A stretch of DNA of 35,443 bases from Antarctobacter aquimaris (GCF_900184945.1 NZ_FXYF01000027.1:1-35443); one strand, 5' to 3'. Counted from the first letter of the stretch, positions 1 through 7,250 are shown. The notes: generated by a model from the letters alone, not told the origin. A program made the numbers and translations.

Positions 1-113
1 GTCTTGGGATCGACACCGACCAGCCTGCAGGCCCGGCGCTGCGAGAGGTCGTGATCCCGCATCACCCGGAGCGCCGCGTCTCGCCGCCTCGTCAACGTCG
101 TCGGCTCTTTCCC
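1..113 (-). CDS. IS3-family transposase OrfB, N-terminal part (truncated by the window edge)
   Basis: In the -1 frame relative to orfA the minus strand reads on past the orfA stop. It encodes RRRDAALRVMRDHDLSQRRA, then CRLVGVDPK, the usual N-terminus of IS3 OrfB, which carries the DDE integrase core further downstream. The frame joins orfA at the slippery site 113..107. No independent strong start is evident, so expression as an OrfAB fusion by frameshifting is likely. Only about 37 residues are in the window, so whether the transposase is intact cannot be judged. Confidence 0.75.
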
Positions 114-364
114 AGCAGGTCTTTCAACACGACGTTGTCCAGCATGGTATCCGCCAACAGGCGCTTGAGCTTGGCGTTCTCGTCCTCGAGGGCTTTCAGC
201 CTGGCGGCCTCGGACACTTCCATGCCGCCATACTTGGCTTTCAATTTGTAGAACGTTGCCGTGCTCAGGCCATGCCGGCGGCACACCTCCGTGGTCGGCA
301 TTCCGGCCTCCTGCTCCTTGATCATCCCGATGATTTGCGCCTCGGTGAAACGGCTCTTTCGCAT
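92..364 (-). CDS. IS3-family transposase OrfA (HTH subunit)
   Basis: This 90-residue protein opens with the typical IS3 OrfA start MRKSRFTEAQIIGMIKEQEA, followed by a helix-turn-helix (TTEVCRRHGLSTATFYKLKAKYGG, residues about 24-47 with the key GLSTATFYKLKAKYGG part). A leucine-rich coiled coil follows at about 57-83 (LKALEDENAKLKRLLAD). OrfA binds the IS ends and is normally joined to OrfB by -1 frameshifting. Near its 3' end, just before the TGA at 94..92, lies G_GGA_AAG, a canonical X_XXY_YYZ slippery heptamer in the OrfA frame. The start ATG follows GAAGGAG at good spacing. The family call is firm; the subgroup is not. Confidence 0.92.
   Translation of the reverse strand: MRKSRFTEAQIIGMIKEQEAGMPTTEVCRRHGLSTATFYKLKAKYGGMEVSEAARLKALEDENAKLKRLLADTMLDNVVLKDLLGKSRRR
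107..113 (-). promoter_or_regulatory. Probable -1 programmed ribosomal frameshift site (GGGAAAG)
   Basis: The heptamer G_GGA_AAG is in the orfA zero frame and has the X_XXY_YYZ form. Slipping back one base gives GGG AAA and enters the orfB frame, bypassing the orfA stop at 94..92. IS3 elements classically make the active OrfAB transposase this way. No downstream stimulatory structure was tested. Confidence 0.6.
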
Positions 365-427
365 CTGTCTGCTCCTTCAGATTGGCGCAGACTCTACATC
401 ACGGTGAGGGATTTCGCGGGGGGCAGG

Positions 428-1267
428 TCAGCGGTCATCCGCGATTTCCGCAGAGACGGCAAGCTTCAGCGCCACACGCTTGTGTCCAGGAGAGCCTTTC
501 CGCAGCTGAAAGGAGAGACCAGGAGAATCGTCTGGCCATGCCCACCCTGGGTAGGGCTCGCGGTGGCGGCCAAACACCGTGACGCCGTTGAGGTCAGAGA
601 GCAATCGGCCGAGCTCCATAAGCAGAGGAATGGGCGCGAAGCCAAAAACGGCAAGATGTTCGAGCTCGCCGTCCCTGAAGCGCCCTCGAATCTCTCGGTC
701 GTAGACTTTGCGTAGGTTCGCCAGCTCGGTCTGGTAGTAGCCCTGGTCTGAGTCTTTGTGCTCGAAACCTCGGATCGAGATGTCGATCGGATGACGATCG
801 GCGATGACGAACGGCGGGATCATAGCCCGCGCACACGCTTGGCGAGGAATAGTTGTCTCATTGTCGCCGACGGCTGCGGAGATCCGAAGTATGTGCGCCA
901 GAGGAGCGCCTGGGTCCATGAGGGCTCGGGCAACCCTCTCCTCTTGCCGTCGCTTCATTTCAAGCAAAGTGTCGACGGTGTAAATGTCGAGTTTATTGCG
1001 ATCATCGATCTCACGATGGTGCCGATCACACAGCAGCATGAGATTGTCAGGGTCGTCGGACTTCTCATGCGACAGGTCAGGATGTCCTCGAGGACCGTCG
1101 GGATTCGAAGCGATGATGTGCGCGAAGTAGGCGTGGTTCTTAGAAAGATCGCCTGTGATCAGGTCGCCCGAAAGCTCCTCACCGCAGTTCGCATACTGAC
1201 AACGGCCAGCCGCTCGCCCCCAGACAACCAGCCGGGTGGGTTGAGTGGCATCACGCCCCCTGGACAT
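428..1267 (-). pseudogene. cap5: CBASS effector: HNH endonuclease-SAVED protein (Cap5-type), 3'-truncated by the IS
   Basis: This is the third gene of the CBASS operon, 279 residues. The N-terminal HNH nuclease has a Cys pair (C23, C28), a histidine in AYFAHI (H50), asparagine in DNLMLLC (N75) and the CDRHHREID block (H83/H84). A SAVED domain follows from about residue 125, recognisable by HLAVFGFAPIPLLMELGRLL and the following VFGRHREPYPGWAW. In the family SAVED binds the cyclic oligonucleotide made by the CD-NTase and thereby switches on the nuclease. Family members usually have about 370-400 residues, so roughly 100 C-terminal residues are missing. The frame ends ...EIADDR, and the stop TGA (430..428) coincides with the start of the IS end. 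The start overlaps the E2 gene by 17 bp. The nuclease domain looks intact, but ligand control is probably lost. Confidence 0.82.
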
Positions 1268-1748
1268 TCTGCAACTCCTTCTCCGGTCGGTTCATGCCGG
1301 CTCCGATCGAGATGGGTCCTAAGGCATTGGCACCGCGCCACACCCCATCGAAATGCCATAGCTCGTAGTGATGCAGCCATTCCGAAGCCCAAGGGACGAT
1401 CGTGTCAGAAATCCACATCGAGCTACGCCACTCGTTCTGCTCGGGGTCAAACAGGCAGAGCGCGGAAGCCTCGGGCGATTCTGGGTCGTAGAGCAGATGC
1501 GGAATATCGATCCAGCCGGTGCCGGGGCGTGGAGCGATGGTGGGCTGGCGAACGAACACGAGCGGAGGAATCGTCTCGGCCGGATTCCAGACGACGGACA
1601 CCTTGTAACTCATCTGGAAGCCGCGGACGGGGCCGATCCAGGCGATCCGACCGTCCGAGAACACGGTCAACGGCTTCAGCCCCGGCCAGACCTCCCGCAT
1701 GCGCTCGGCTTGTGCTTCACGCGATTTCGGTCGCGCAGTTGCCTTCAT
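1251..1748 (-). CDS. CBASS E2-like ubiquitin-conjugating-fold protein (type II-short accessory)
   Basis: This 165-residue protein lies between the CD-NTase and effector genes. It has the hallmarks of prokaryotic E2-like proteins: a strand-rich N-terminal half, the segment IDIPHLLYDPESPEASALCL with the probable catalytic cysteine C98, then LFDPEQNEW and a tryptophan-rich stretch (ISDTIVPWASEWLHHYELWH). In type II CBASS, E2 or E1-E2 proteins attach the C-terminus of the CD-NTase to targets and prime it. Operons with E2 alone and no E1 or JAB protease are called type II-short, which is what is seen here. The ATG overlaps the CD-NTase stop as ATGA, implying translational coupling. A close relative could have a non-conjugating role; the CBASS context makes the assignment good. 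Confidence 0.82.
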   Translation of the reverse strand: MKATARPKSREAQAERMREVWPGLKPLTVFSDGRIAWIGPVRGFQMSYKVSVVWNPAETIPPLVFVRQPTIAPRPGTGWIDIPHLLYDPESPEASALCLFDPEQNEWRSSMWISDTIVPWASEWLHHYELWHFDGVWRGANALGPISIGAGMNRPEKELQNVQGA

Positions 1749-2986
1749 TTCGGCAGGCGGCCGGAATGGAAGTGATGTGCCGGTACCTTCGATATTGGCG
1801 CTGCTTTTGCAGCGGCCGGCGTCAGCAGAGCAGGGGCCACTACAAAGCCTTTCGCAGGTTCAAAGGCGCTCGGGATGGACAGCCCGCGATGGCTGTCGAG
1901 GTAGGAGCGGACAGCCTTCTCGCTGACCCTCTCGCCGAAGAGGTCGTCGAAGATCTTGCGGACATCGGTGAAATTCGACGATCGGGCGCGCGCGAGCTCG
2001 GCGACGAGGTGCCGAAGATCGTCACGGATGACACGCAGATCTTCGTTGGAGGTCGGCCAGCGATCGTTGAAGTCTTCGTGCGGCGGAGCCGGGTTCTTCT
2101 CGTCGAGCGGGACACCGGTGACCATGGACGTGTGGACACGACGCTCGAGGTCGAGCGCGTAACTCTCCAGCTGGGCGTACAGACCGTTCTCGTTCGGCGG
2201 AACCAGTGCGGCAATCTTGGACAGGTAGATCGAGATGGGGCGTTTCAGGCTGCGCTTGGCGTAGCGCAGGTTTAGATAGCGCTTCATCAGCTTGAGGGCG
2301 ATCACCTGTGGTGCGTCTCGCAGGGGATTGCGAGGCGCCGGCAGGGCATCGATATCCGCGTCGGCCATGATCGAGTTGGTGACGAGGCGATCCTTGATCC
2401 CCATATTCGACCGCATCGCCATCACATGATCCCGGAAGGCGCGACTCGGAAGAACGACCTGCTTCCGGAACCAGTCGGCAAATCCATAGGGATTGGCCGG
2501 GAAGAGCAGGTCGATCCCGTCGTCCGGGCTGTGGTAAATCACTCCAGAGCGAAGCGGGCGAGGCTCCCGGTGGGGGTCCATCGGCGTCACATCGAGATGC
2601 ATGAAGGCGAACTTGAGCTGAATGCACCGCGTGCAGCGCTCGATCTCCTGGACATCGGGAAATCCCTGAAAGGCCGTGAACAACTCGTCCAGCACATCTG
2701 AAATCGACCACCCGCAGGGCCGCCTGAATTCAAGGATGGCATCGAGATCGAACCTGTCGTCAGTTGCTCCGTCGATGATCGTTGCGCCGATCGATCGTGA
2801 GCCTTGGGCGTATACCAGAGCATCTTCCATGTAGGGGCGAAGACGACTGGCCGGTCGTTGCAGGTGTTCCGGAATCAGCTGGTAGCGTTTCTCGCTGACG
2901 CGATGATCTCGATCACTGAGCTCAAGCTCAAGAGCCGTGCCAAGCAGCAGCGCGTCAAGACCAGGTGCAGTATCATCAAGGGGCAT
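1745..2986 (-). CDS. CBASS CD-NTase (cGAS/DncV-like nucleotidyltransferase)
   Basis: This 413-residue protein is the first gene of the CBASS operon. It shows the polymerase-beta-like nucleotidyltransferase signature: AQGSRSIGATI (G62, S63), then DRFDLDAILEF with the metal-binding pair D80 and D82, and a third acidic residue in MHLDVTPMDP (D132). On sensing phage such enzymes make a cyclic di- or trinucleotide that activates the effector; the product cannot be read from sequence. The rest is helical, as in the family, and ends in a flexible Ala/Pro-rich tail (HHFHSGRLPK), the region used for E2-dependent conjugation in type II systems. The start is supported by AAGGAG six bases upstream of the ATG. 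Base composition is lower in GC than the flanking housekeeping genes, in keeping with horizontal acquisition. The clade was not assigned. Confidence 0.85.
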   Translation of the reverse strand: MPLDDTAPGLDALLLGTALELELSDRDHRVSEKRYQLIPEHLQRPASRLRPYMEDALVYAQGSRSIGATIIDGATDDRFDLDAILEFRRPCGWSISDVLDELFTAFQGFPDVQEIERCTRCIQLKFAFMHLDVTPMDPHREPRPLRSGVIYHSPDDGIDLLFPANPYGFADWFRKQVVLPSRAFRDHVMAMRSNMGIKDRLVTNSIMADADIDALPAPRNPLRDAPQVIALKLMKRYLNLRYAKRSLKRPISIYLSKIAALVPPNENGLYAQLESYALDLERRVHTSMVTGVPLDEKNPAPPHEDFNDRWPTSNEDLRVIRDDLRHLVAELARARSSNFTDVRKIFDDLFGERVSEKAVRSYLDSHRGLSIPSAFEPAKGFVVAPALLTPAAAKAAPISKVPAHHFHSGRLPK

Positions 2987-3278
2987 TTCGAACTCCTTCC
3001 CTTCGAGCTCGTCCAGCTGCCTCCCTCAGTGAAATCGCTCTACGGATCAATATATAGGCACACTGACCAGCCAGCAACACCATTGATAGATTTTTGTTCT
3101 ACTCATGTTCTCCAATTAAATCTTTGCTGATGACTCCCAGCTTCGGCAAAGGAAGCTTGGCAACACGGTAGTTGGCCTAAAGCTCCCTCGTTATGGACAC
3201 GAGTTGGTTGTCGAATGGACATTTGGACGGGTCCAGTGGCCAAGTTTTGATGGTCGCTTCATCACCTACACACAGAGA
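2987..3278. other. AT-rich intergenic region between the CBASS operon and nrdJ
   Basis: These 292 bases contain no convincing gene. The part nearest the CD-NTase carries its ribosome binding site (AAGGAG) and a candidate promoter. The middle (about 3045-3130) is clearly AT-rich against the rest of the window and probably belongs to the acquired CBASS segment. The 3' end of nrdJ faces it; I see no strong hairpin with a T-run serving as a terminator. Confidence 0.6.
3049..3077 (-). promoter_or_regulatory. Candidate sigma-70 promoter of the CBASS operon
   Basis: On the minus strand TTGCTG (3077..3072) is followed after 17 bases by TATATT (3054..3049). Both are close to -35/-10 consensus and lie about 60 bases before the CD-NTase start. 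This is a pattern match only, in a locally AT-rich stretch. Confidence 0.35.
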
Positions 3279-5786
3279 TCAGCCGCACTTGGAATGGCCG
3301 CAGGAGCCGCAGGTCATGCAGCCTTCGACCATGCGCATGTCGCATTGGCCGCAGTTCGGGCAGGCCGGGCCGCGCGGGGCGTCGAGGTTGACCACCTGCG
3401 CTTGCGGGTCGCTTTTCAGGCCCTTGCCCTCGCCCTCGAGAAAGCCGATGGCGATCATGTGCCGCTCGATCACCCCGCCGATGGCGGCGAGGATCGAGGG
3501 GATGTATTTGCCCTGCACCCAGGCGCCGCCGCGCGGGTCGAACACCGCCTTAAGTTCTTCCACGACAAAGGTCACGTCGCCGCCGCGCCGGAACACCGCC
3601 GAGATCATCCGCGTCAGCGCCACGGTCCAGGCGTAATGCTCCATGTTCTTGGAGTTGATGAACACCTCGAAGGGACGCCGGTGGCCGCCGACGACGATGT
3701 CGTTGATCGTCAGGTAGATCGCGTGTTCGCTGTCGGGCCACTTCAGCTTGTAGGTTGCGCCTTCGAGCGTCTGCGGACGGTCCAGCGGCTCGGACATGTA
3801 GATCACGTCGCCATGCGGGCGGAGCGGTTCGGCGTCGGTCTGGGCGATGACTTCGGGGGAATTCTGCTCGCCAAACATCAACCAAGCGGGCGAAACCGAG
3901 TACAAGCGGCCCAGAGTTTCTGCGTGCTCTGATCGAAGCGCCTTCTTTTCGTTCTCTATTTCGTTGTAGTAGGAATGCGCGATCCCAAGCTTTTCTGCCA
4001 CTCGATTCTGCGTCAGCGATGCTTTTTTTCTAGCCCATTTCAGACGTTCGCTCCGTGTCTCAAGCGCGGATTCTTTTCCCGACCTCTCCTCCGCCACGCT
4101 CAACACGCTCCCCGTCACGGCGTTCGGCCGGTAGGTCGTGCAGCCCTTGCAGCCGCTCTCGTAGGCCGCCGCATAGACGTCCTTGAAGTCCTCGAAGGAA
4201 ATGTCCTCGGGGCAGTTGATCGTCTTGGAGATCGACGAATCCACCCATTTCTGCGCCGCCGCCTGCATCCGCACATGCTCCAGCGGGGCCAGGGTCTGCG
4301 CGTTGACAAAGTAGTCGGGCAGCTCGGCCTCGGCGCCGAACATCTGCCTGTAGAGGGAAACGGCGTAGTCCACCACCTCCTCCTCGGTCCGCGTGCCGTC
4401 CTTTTGCAGGACCTTGCGGGTGTAGGCATAGGCGAACACCGGCTCGATCCCCGACGACACGTTCCCCGCGTACAGAGAGATCGTCCCGGTGGGCGCGATC
4501 GAGGTCACCAGCGCGTTGCGGATGCCATGTTCGCGCACCGCCGCGCGCACGTCCTCGTCCATCGCGGCCATGTTGCCGGAGGCCAGGAACTTCTCCGCAT
4601 CGAACAGCGGGAAGGCGCTCTTTTCCCGTGCCAATTGCACCGAGGCCAGGTAGGCGGCGCGGGCGATGCGGTGCAACCAGCGCGAGGTCTGACGCGCCGC
4701 CTCCTCCGATCCGTAGCGCAGCCGCACCATCAGCAGGGCATCGGCCAGCCCGGTGACACCCAGCCCGATGCGCCGCTTGTTCAGCGCCTCCTCGGCCTGC
4801 TGCGGCAGCGGAAAGCGCGAGGCGTCGACCACGTTGTCCATCATCCGCACGGCGGTCGCCACCAGCTCGTCCAGCGCGTGTTCGTCCAGGTGCGCGTCGC
4901 CGGTGAACGGATCGTTGACCAGCCGCGACAGGTTGACCGAGCCCAGCAGGCAGGCGCCGTAGGGCGGCAGGGGCTGTTCGCCGCAGGGGTTTGTGGCGGC
5001 GATCGTCTCGCAGTAGTTGAGGTTGTTGGCCTTGTTGATCCGGTCGATGAAGATCACCCCCGGTTCGGCATAGTCGTAGGTCGCGCGCATGATGCGGTTC
5101 CACAGGTCGCGCGCGGGCAGCGTGTGGTAGACCCGGCCGCCGAATTGCAGCTCCCACGGGCCGTCGGCCTTGACCGCCTCCATGAAGGCATCGGTCACCA
5201 GCACCGACAGGTTGAACATGCGCAGCCGGGCCGAATCCGCCTTGGCGGCGATGAAGGCCTCGATGTCGGGATGGTCGCAGCGCATGGTGGCCATCATCGC
5301 GCCCCGGCGCGAGCCGGCGGACATGATGGTGCGGCACATGGCGTCCCAGACGTCCATGAACGACAGCGGGCCGGAGGCATCCGCCGCCACGCCGTGCACC
5401 GCCGCGCCCTTGGGCCGGATGGTGGAGAAATCGTAGCCGATGCCGCCACCCTGCTGCATGGTCAGCGCGGCTTCCTTCAGCATCTCGAAGATGCCGCCCA
5501 TGTTGTCCGGGATCGTGCCCATGACAAAGCAGTTGAACAGCGTCACGCTGCGCGCCGTGCCCGCTCCGGCGGTGATCCGCCCCGCCGGCAGGTACTTGAA
5601 GTCCTCGAGCGCGGCGTAGAACCGCTCTTCCCAGGGGGCCGGTTCGGCCTCGACCGAGGCAAGCGCCCGCGCGATCCGCCGCCAGCTGTCCTCGACCGAC
5701 AGGTCGATGGGCGTGCCGTCCGCCTCCTTGAGGCGGTACTTCATGTCCCAGATCTGTTCGGCGATGGGGGCGGCAAAGCGGGTCAT
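3279..5786 (-). CDS. nrdJ: Class II (adenosylcobalamin-dependent) ribonucleotide reductase with an embedded HTH domain
   Basis: The enzyme reduces ribonucleotides to deoxyribonucleotides in the cytosol, using coenzyme B12 as radical source. The 835-residue protein begins MTRFAAPIAEQIWDMKYR, with GGAGAA upstream. It has the glycyl-barrel signatures TLFNCFVMG, MQQGGGIGYDFS, NPCGEQPLPPYGACLLG (C268) and the phosphate-site segment SIAPTGTISLYAGN. It ends in a C-terminal zinc/redox region rich in CxxC (CPNCGQCDM, CMTCGSCGHSKC). Between CTTYRPNAVTGSVLSV and GDVIYMSEPLDRPQTLEG, where relatives usually have a short linker, residues about 570-645 hold a complete XRE-type HTH. This accounts for the extra length over the usual roughly 750 residues. 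The insert is in frame and AT-rich. No cobalamin riboswitch or NrdR boxes were recognised upstream. Confidence 0.93.
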   Translation of the reverse strand: MTRFAAPIAEQIWDMKYRLKEADGTPIDLSVEDSWRRIARALASVEAEPAPWEERFYAALEDFKYLPAGRITAGAGTARSVTLFNCFVMGTIPDNMGGIFEMLKEAALTMQQGGGIGYDFSTIRPKGAAVHGVAADASGPLSFMDVWDAMCRTIMSAGSRRGAMMATMRCDHPDIEAFIAAKADSARLRMFNLSVLVTDAFMEAVKADGPWELQFGGRVYHTLPARDLWNRIMRATYDYAEPGVIFIDRINKANNLNYCETIAATNPCGEQPLPPYGACLLGSVNLSRLVNDPFTGDAHLDEHALDELVATAVRMMDNVVDASRFPLPQQAEEALNKRRIGLGVTGLADALLMVRLRYGSEEAARQTSRWLHRIARAAYLASVQLAREKSAFPLFDAEKFLASGNMAAMDEDVRAAVREHGIRNALVTSIAPTGTISLYAGNVSSGIEPVFAYAYTRKVLQKDGTRTEEEVVDYAVSLYRQMFGAEAELPDYFVNAQTLAPLEHVRMQAAAQKWVDSSISKTINCPEDISFEDFKDVYAAAYESGCKGCTTYRPNAVTGSVLSVAEERSGKESALETRSERLKWARKKASLTQNRVAEKLGIAHSYYNEIENEKKALRSEHAETLGRLYSVSPAWLMFGEQNSPEVIAQTDAEPLRPHGDVIYMSEPLDRPQTLEGATYKLKWPDSEHAIYLTINDIVVGGHRRPFEVFINSKNMEHYAWTVALTRMISAVFRRGGDVTFVVEELKAVFDPRGGAWVQGKYIPSILAAIGGVIERHMIAIGFLEGEGKGLKSDPQAQVVNLDAPRGPACPNCGQCDMRMVEGCMTCGSCGHSKCG
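3867..4052 (-). other. XRE/Cro-CI helix-turn-helix domain inserted in frame within nrdJ
   Basis: This segment encodes NrdJ residues about 579-640, from SERLKWARKKASLTQNRVAE through KLGIAHSYYNEIENEKKALR to SPAWLMFGEQ. The pattern LTQxxVAxxLGIxxSYxxxxExxxxA is a typical Xre HTH, and the closing SPAWLMFGE is the usual end of repressor-type HTH domains. The DNA is markedly richer in A and T than the flanking nrdJ and uses codons rare in the window (AGA, ATA, AAA runs). It includes an A7 run on the coding strand (4029..4023). It reads as a foreign domain added to an essential enzyme. Confidence 0.82.
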
Positions 5787-5964
5787 GTCGGCGATTCTCC
5801 GGTTCGGGCAGAGACCTACATTAGCCCATTCACGCAACAGGTTGAAGACATTCGCCGACGACCCACCAAATCTGTCCCGAATTGCCCTTTGCCGCCGGCG
5901 CGCTATCTCCGTCGCCGCACCCGGATTATGCTGGAGGACAACTGGCAGCGCGAAAGGGACCGAC

Positions 5965-6888
5965 ATGCGTATCGCAACCATGGCCACCGGCGGGATCGGC
6001 GGATACCTGGCGGTCAAACTGACCGAGGCCGGGCACGAGGTCGCCACCATCGCGCGCGGTGCCCACCTGGAGGCGATCCGGCAGAATGGGCTGACGCTGC
6101 ACAGCCCCGACGGGCGCGTCACCGTGCAGCCGTGGCAGGCGACGGACACGCCCGCCGAGGTCGGCCCGGTGGAGGCGGTGATCTTTGGCGTCAAGGGCGA
6201 TGCCCTGCCTCAGGCGGCGCGCGCCTGCTTGCCGATGCTGGGGCCCGACACCGTGGTGGTGCCCTTCCTGAACGGGGTGGAGGCCGCCGAGCGCCTGCTG
6301 GAGATCCTGCCCGAGGGCAACGTGGCCAATGGCATGGCCTCGGTGTCGACCACGATTGCCGAGCCGGGCGTGATCCGCCAGACCGGCACATTCGCCAATT
6401 TCACCTTTGCCGAGCGTGACAACCGCCCGTCTGCCCGCATCGCTGCGCTGCGCGCGGCGCTGGCCGGGGCGGGAGTGGACGCGCCGGTCCCCAAGGACAT
6501 TGACCGCGCGGTCTGGACCAAGTTCGTGCTGTTCTCGGCCATGTCGGGCGTCACGGCGGCCGGGCGTTGCACCATCGGCGACATCCTGGCCCATCCGCCG
6601 CTGGGGGCGCTGTTCCGGCAGGTGCTGACGGAAACCGCCGCCATCGGGCGCACGCTGGGCGTCGCCCTGCCGACGGATGCCGAGGAAAAGGCCTGGCAGA
6701 TCGCAAAGACCCTGCCGCCCGCCATGCGCGCCTCGACCGCGGTGGACGTGGAGCATGGCCGCCCGCTGGAAATCGAGTGGGTGTCCGGCGCCGCCGTGCG
6801 GCTGGCCGAGCGTGCCGGGGTGCTGGCCCCGGCCAACAAGGCGCTTTACGCGCTGCTCCTGCCGCACAAGGACGGGCGCCGGGACTGA
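5965..6888 (+). CDS. 2-Dehydropantoate 2-reductase family protein (ketopantoate reductase-like)
   Basis: The family reduces 2-dehydropantoate to pantoate with NADPH in coenzyme A synthesis, although many bacteria carry several paralogues with other or unknown 2-oxo-acid substrates. The 307-residue protein has an N-terminal Rossmann fold, MRIATMATGGIGGYLAVKL. The usual first glycine of the GxGxxG loop is replaced by A7, while G9 and G12 are kept. The middle holds FGVKGDALP and VVPFLNGVEA. The C-terminal helical domain carries a conserved lysine in VWTKFVLF (K186), the family catalytic lysine. The start is chosen at MRIAT, preceded by AAAGGGA; it is divergent from nrdJ across 178 bases. Whether this is the true panE cannot be decided here. 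Confidence 0.8.
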   Translation: MRIATMATGGIGGYLAVKLTEAGHEVATIARGAHLEAIRQNGLTLHSPDGRVTVQPWQATDTPAEVGPVEAVIFGVKGDALPQAARACLPMLGPDTVVVPFLNGVEAAERLLEILPEGNVANGMASVSTTIAEPGVIRQTGTFANFTFAERDNRPSARIAALRAALAGAGVDAPVPKDIDRAVWTKFVLFSAMSGVTAAGRCTIGDILAHPPLGALFRQVLTETAAIGRTLGVALPTDAEEKAWQIAKTLPPAMRASTAVDVEHGRPLEIEWVSGAAVRLAERAGVLAPANKALYALLLPHKDGRRD

Positions 6889-6898
6889 GGGCGGGAGG

Positions 6899-7123
6899 TT
6901 AGAACCAGAATTCGTCGCCGGGGACGTAGTCGGCCAGCACGGGCGCGTCGCCGTCCGGCGCCGGGCCGGTTTCGGCCAAATCCTTCAGCGGATCGAGCGC
7001 GGCGTCCTTGAACAGGCTGGCGACCCGCAGGTCGAAGTCCTGGAAATCATCCGAGGTGTCAGAGGTTTCGCGTTCAGCGGTCTTGGATTTGAGGCGAAAG
7101 TTGAAAATGCCATCTTCGGCCAT
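6899..7123 (-). CDS. Small acidic protein of unknown function
   Basis: This 74-residue protein starts MAEDGIFNFRLKSKTAERET and ends DYVPGDEFWF. AAGGAG lies eight bases before the ATG, which makes the short start better than longer in-frame ones. It is rich in Asp and Glu (DTSDDFQDFD) with an aromatic C-terminus, and has no signal peptide, membrane segment or cysteine. It is convergent with the ketopantoate-reductase-like gene, only 10 bases away. I do not recognise a family. The strong ribosome binding site and coherent acidic composition suggest a real gene. Confidence 0.6.
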   Translation of the reverse strand: MAEDGIFNFRLKSKTAERETSDTSDDFQDFDLRVASLFKDAALDPLKDLAETGPAPDGDAPVLADYVPGDEFWF

Positions 7124-7250
7124 GAAAGGTACTCCTTGAAAAATGCGGGTCCGGCGGAGGTGTCGGACCGGGGTGAATGCAACGATCACGGCGATATCGC
7201 CACGACCTGGGCCACAGTTTTCCCGAAATGCGGGTGTCGCGACAGTCCGG

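Larger units (their letters stand above)
1..430 (-). mobile_element. IS3-family insertion sequence, left-end portion (runs off the window)
   Basis: The element is read on the minus strand, from its end near 430 down past base 1. It carries a complete orfA (364..92) and the first part of orfB. The outer end is placed at 430 because the minus strand there starts TGACCTGCCCC, consistent with IS3-family ends that begin TG, and because the CBASS effector frame stops exactly at this point. The other end lies outside the window, so the target-site duplication cannot be seen. The IS407-like subgroup is a guess from the orfA type. Confidence 0.8.

Noticed and set aside
758-2275. A 505-codon plus-strand frame across the CBASS genes
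   Set aside because: It is antisense to three genes with clear family motifs and contains no recognisable domain.
1-3278. A larger mobile island bounded by a tRNA attachment site
   Set aside because: There is no tRNA gene, integrase or att-like direct repeat in the window; only the IS end and a GC drop are seen.
3850-4090. Insert in nrdJ as an intein
   Set aside because: There are no splicing motifs (no terminal Cys/Ser...HN-Cys/Ser block), it is too short, and it reads as a plain HTH domain.
5787-5964. Cobalamin riboswitch or NrdR boxes controlling nrdJ
   Set aside because: I see no B12-box-like conserved core nor paired NrdR-type palindromes in the 178 bases upstream.
5787-6194. Longer N-terminus for NrdJ (971 codons from 6194)
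   Set aside because: The extra 136 residues overlap the divergent gene and are not reductase-like. MTRFAAPIAEQIWDMKYR with GGAGAA upstream is the family start.
3975-6419. An 814-codon plus-strand frame opposite nrdJ, running into the next gene
   Set aside because: It covers conserved nrdJ sequence in antisense and crosses into the ketopantoate-reductase-like gene; its composition is that of a GC-driven shadow.
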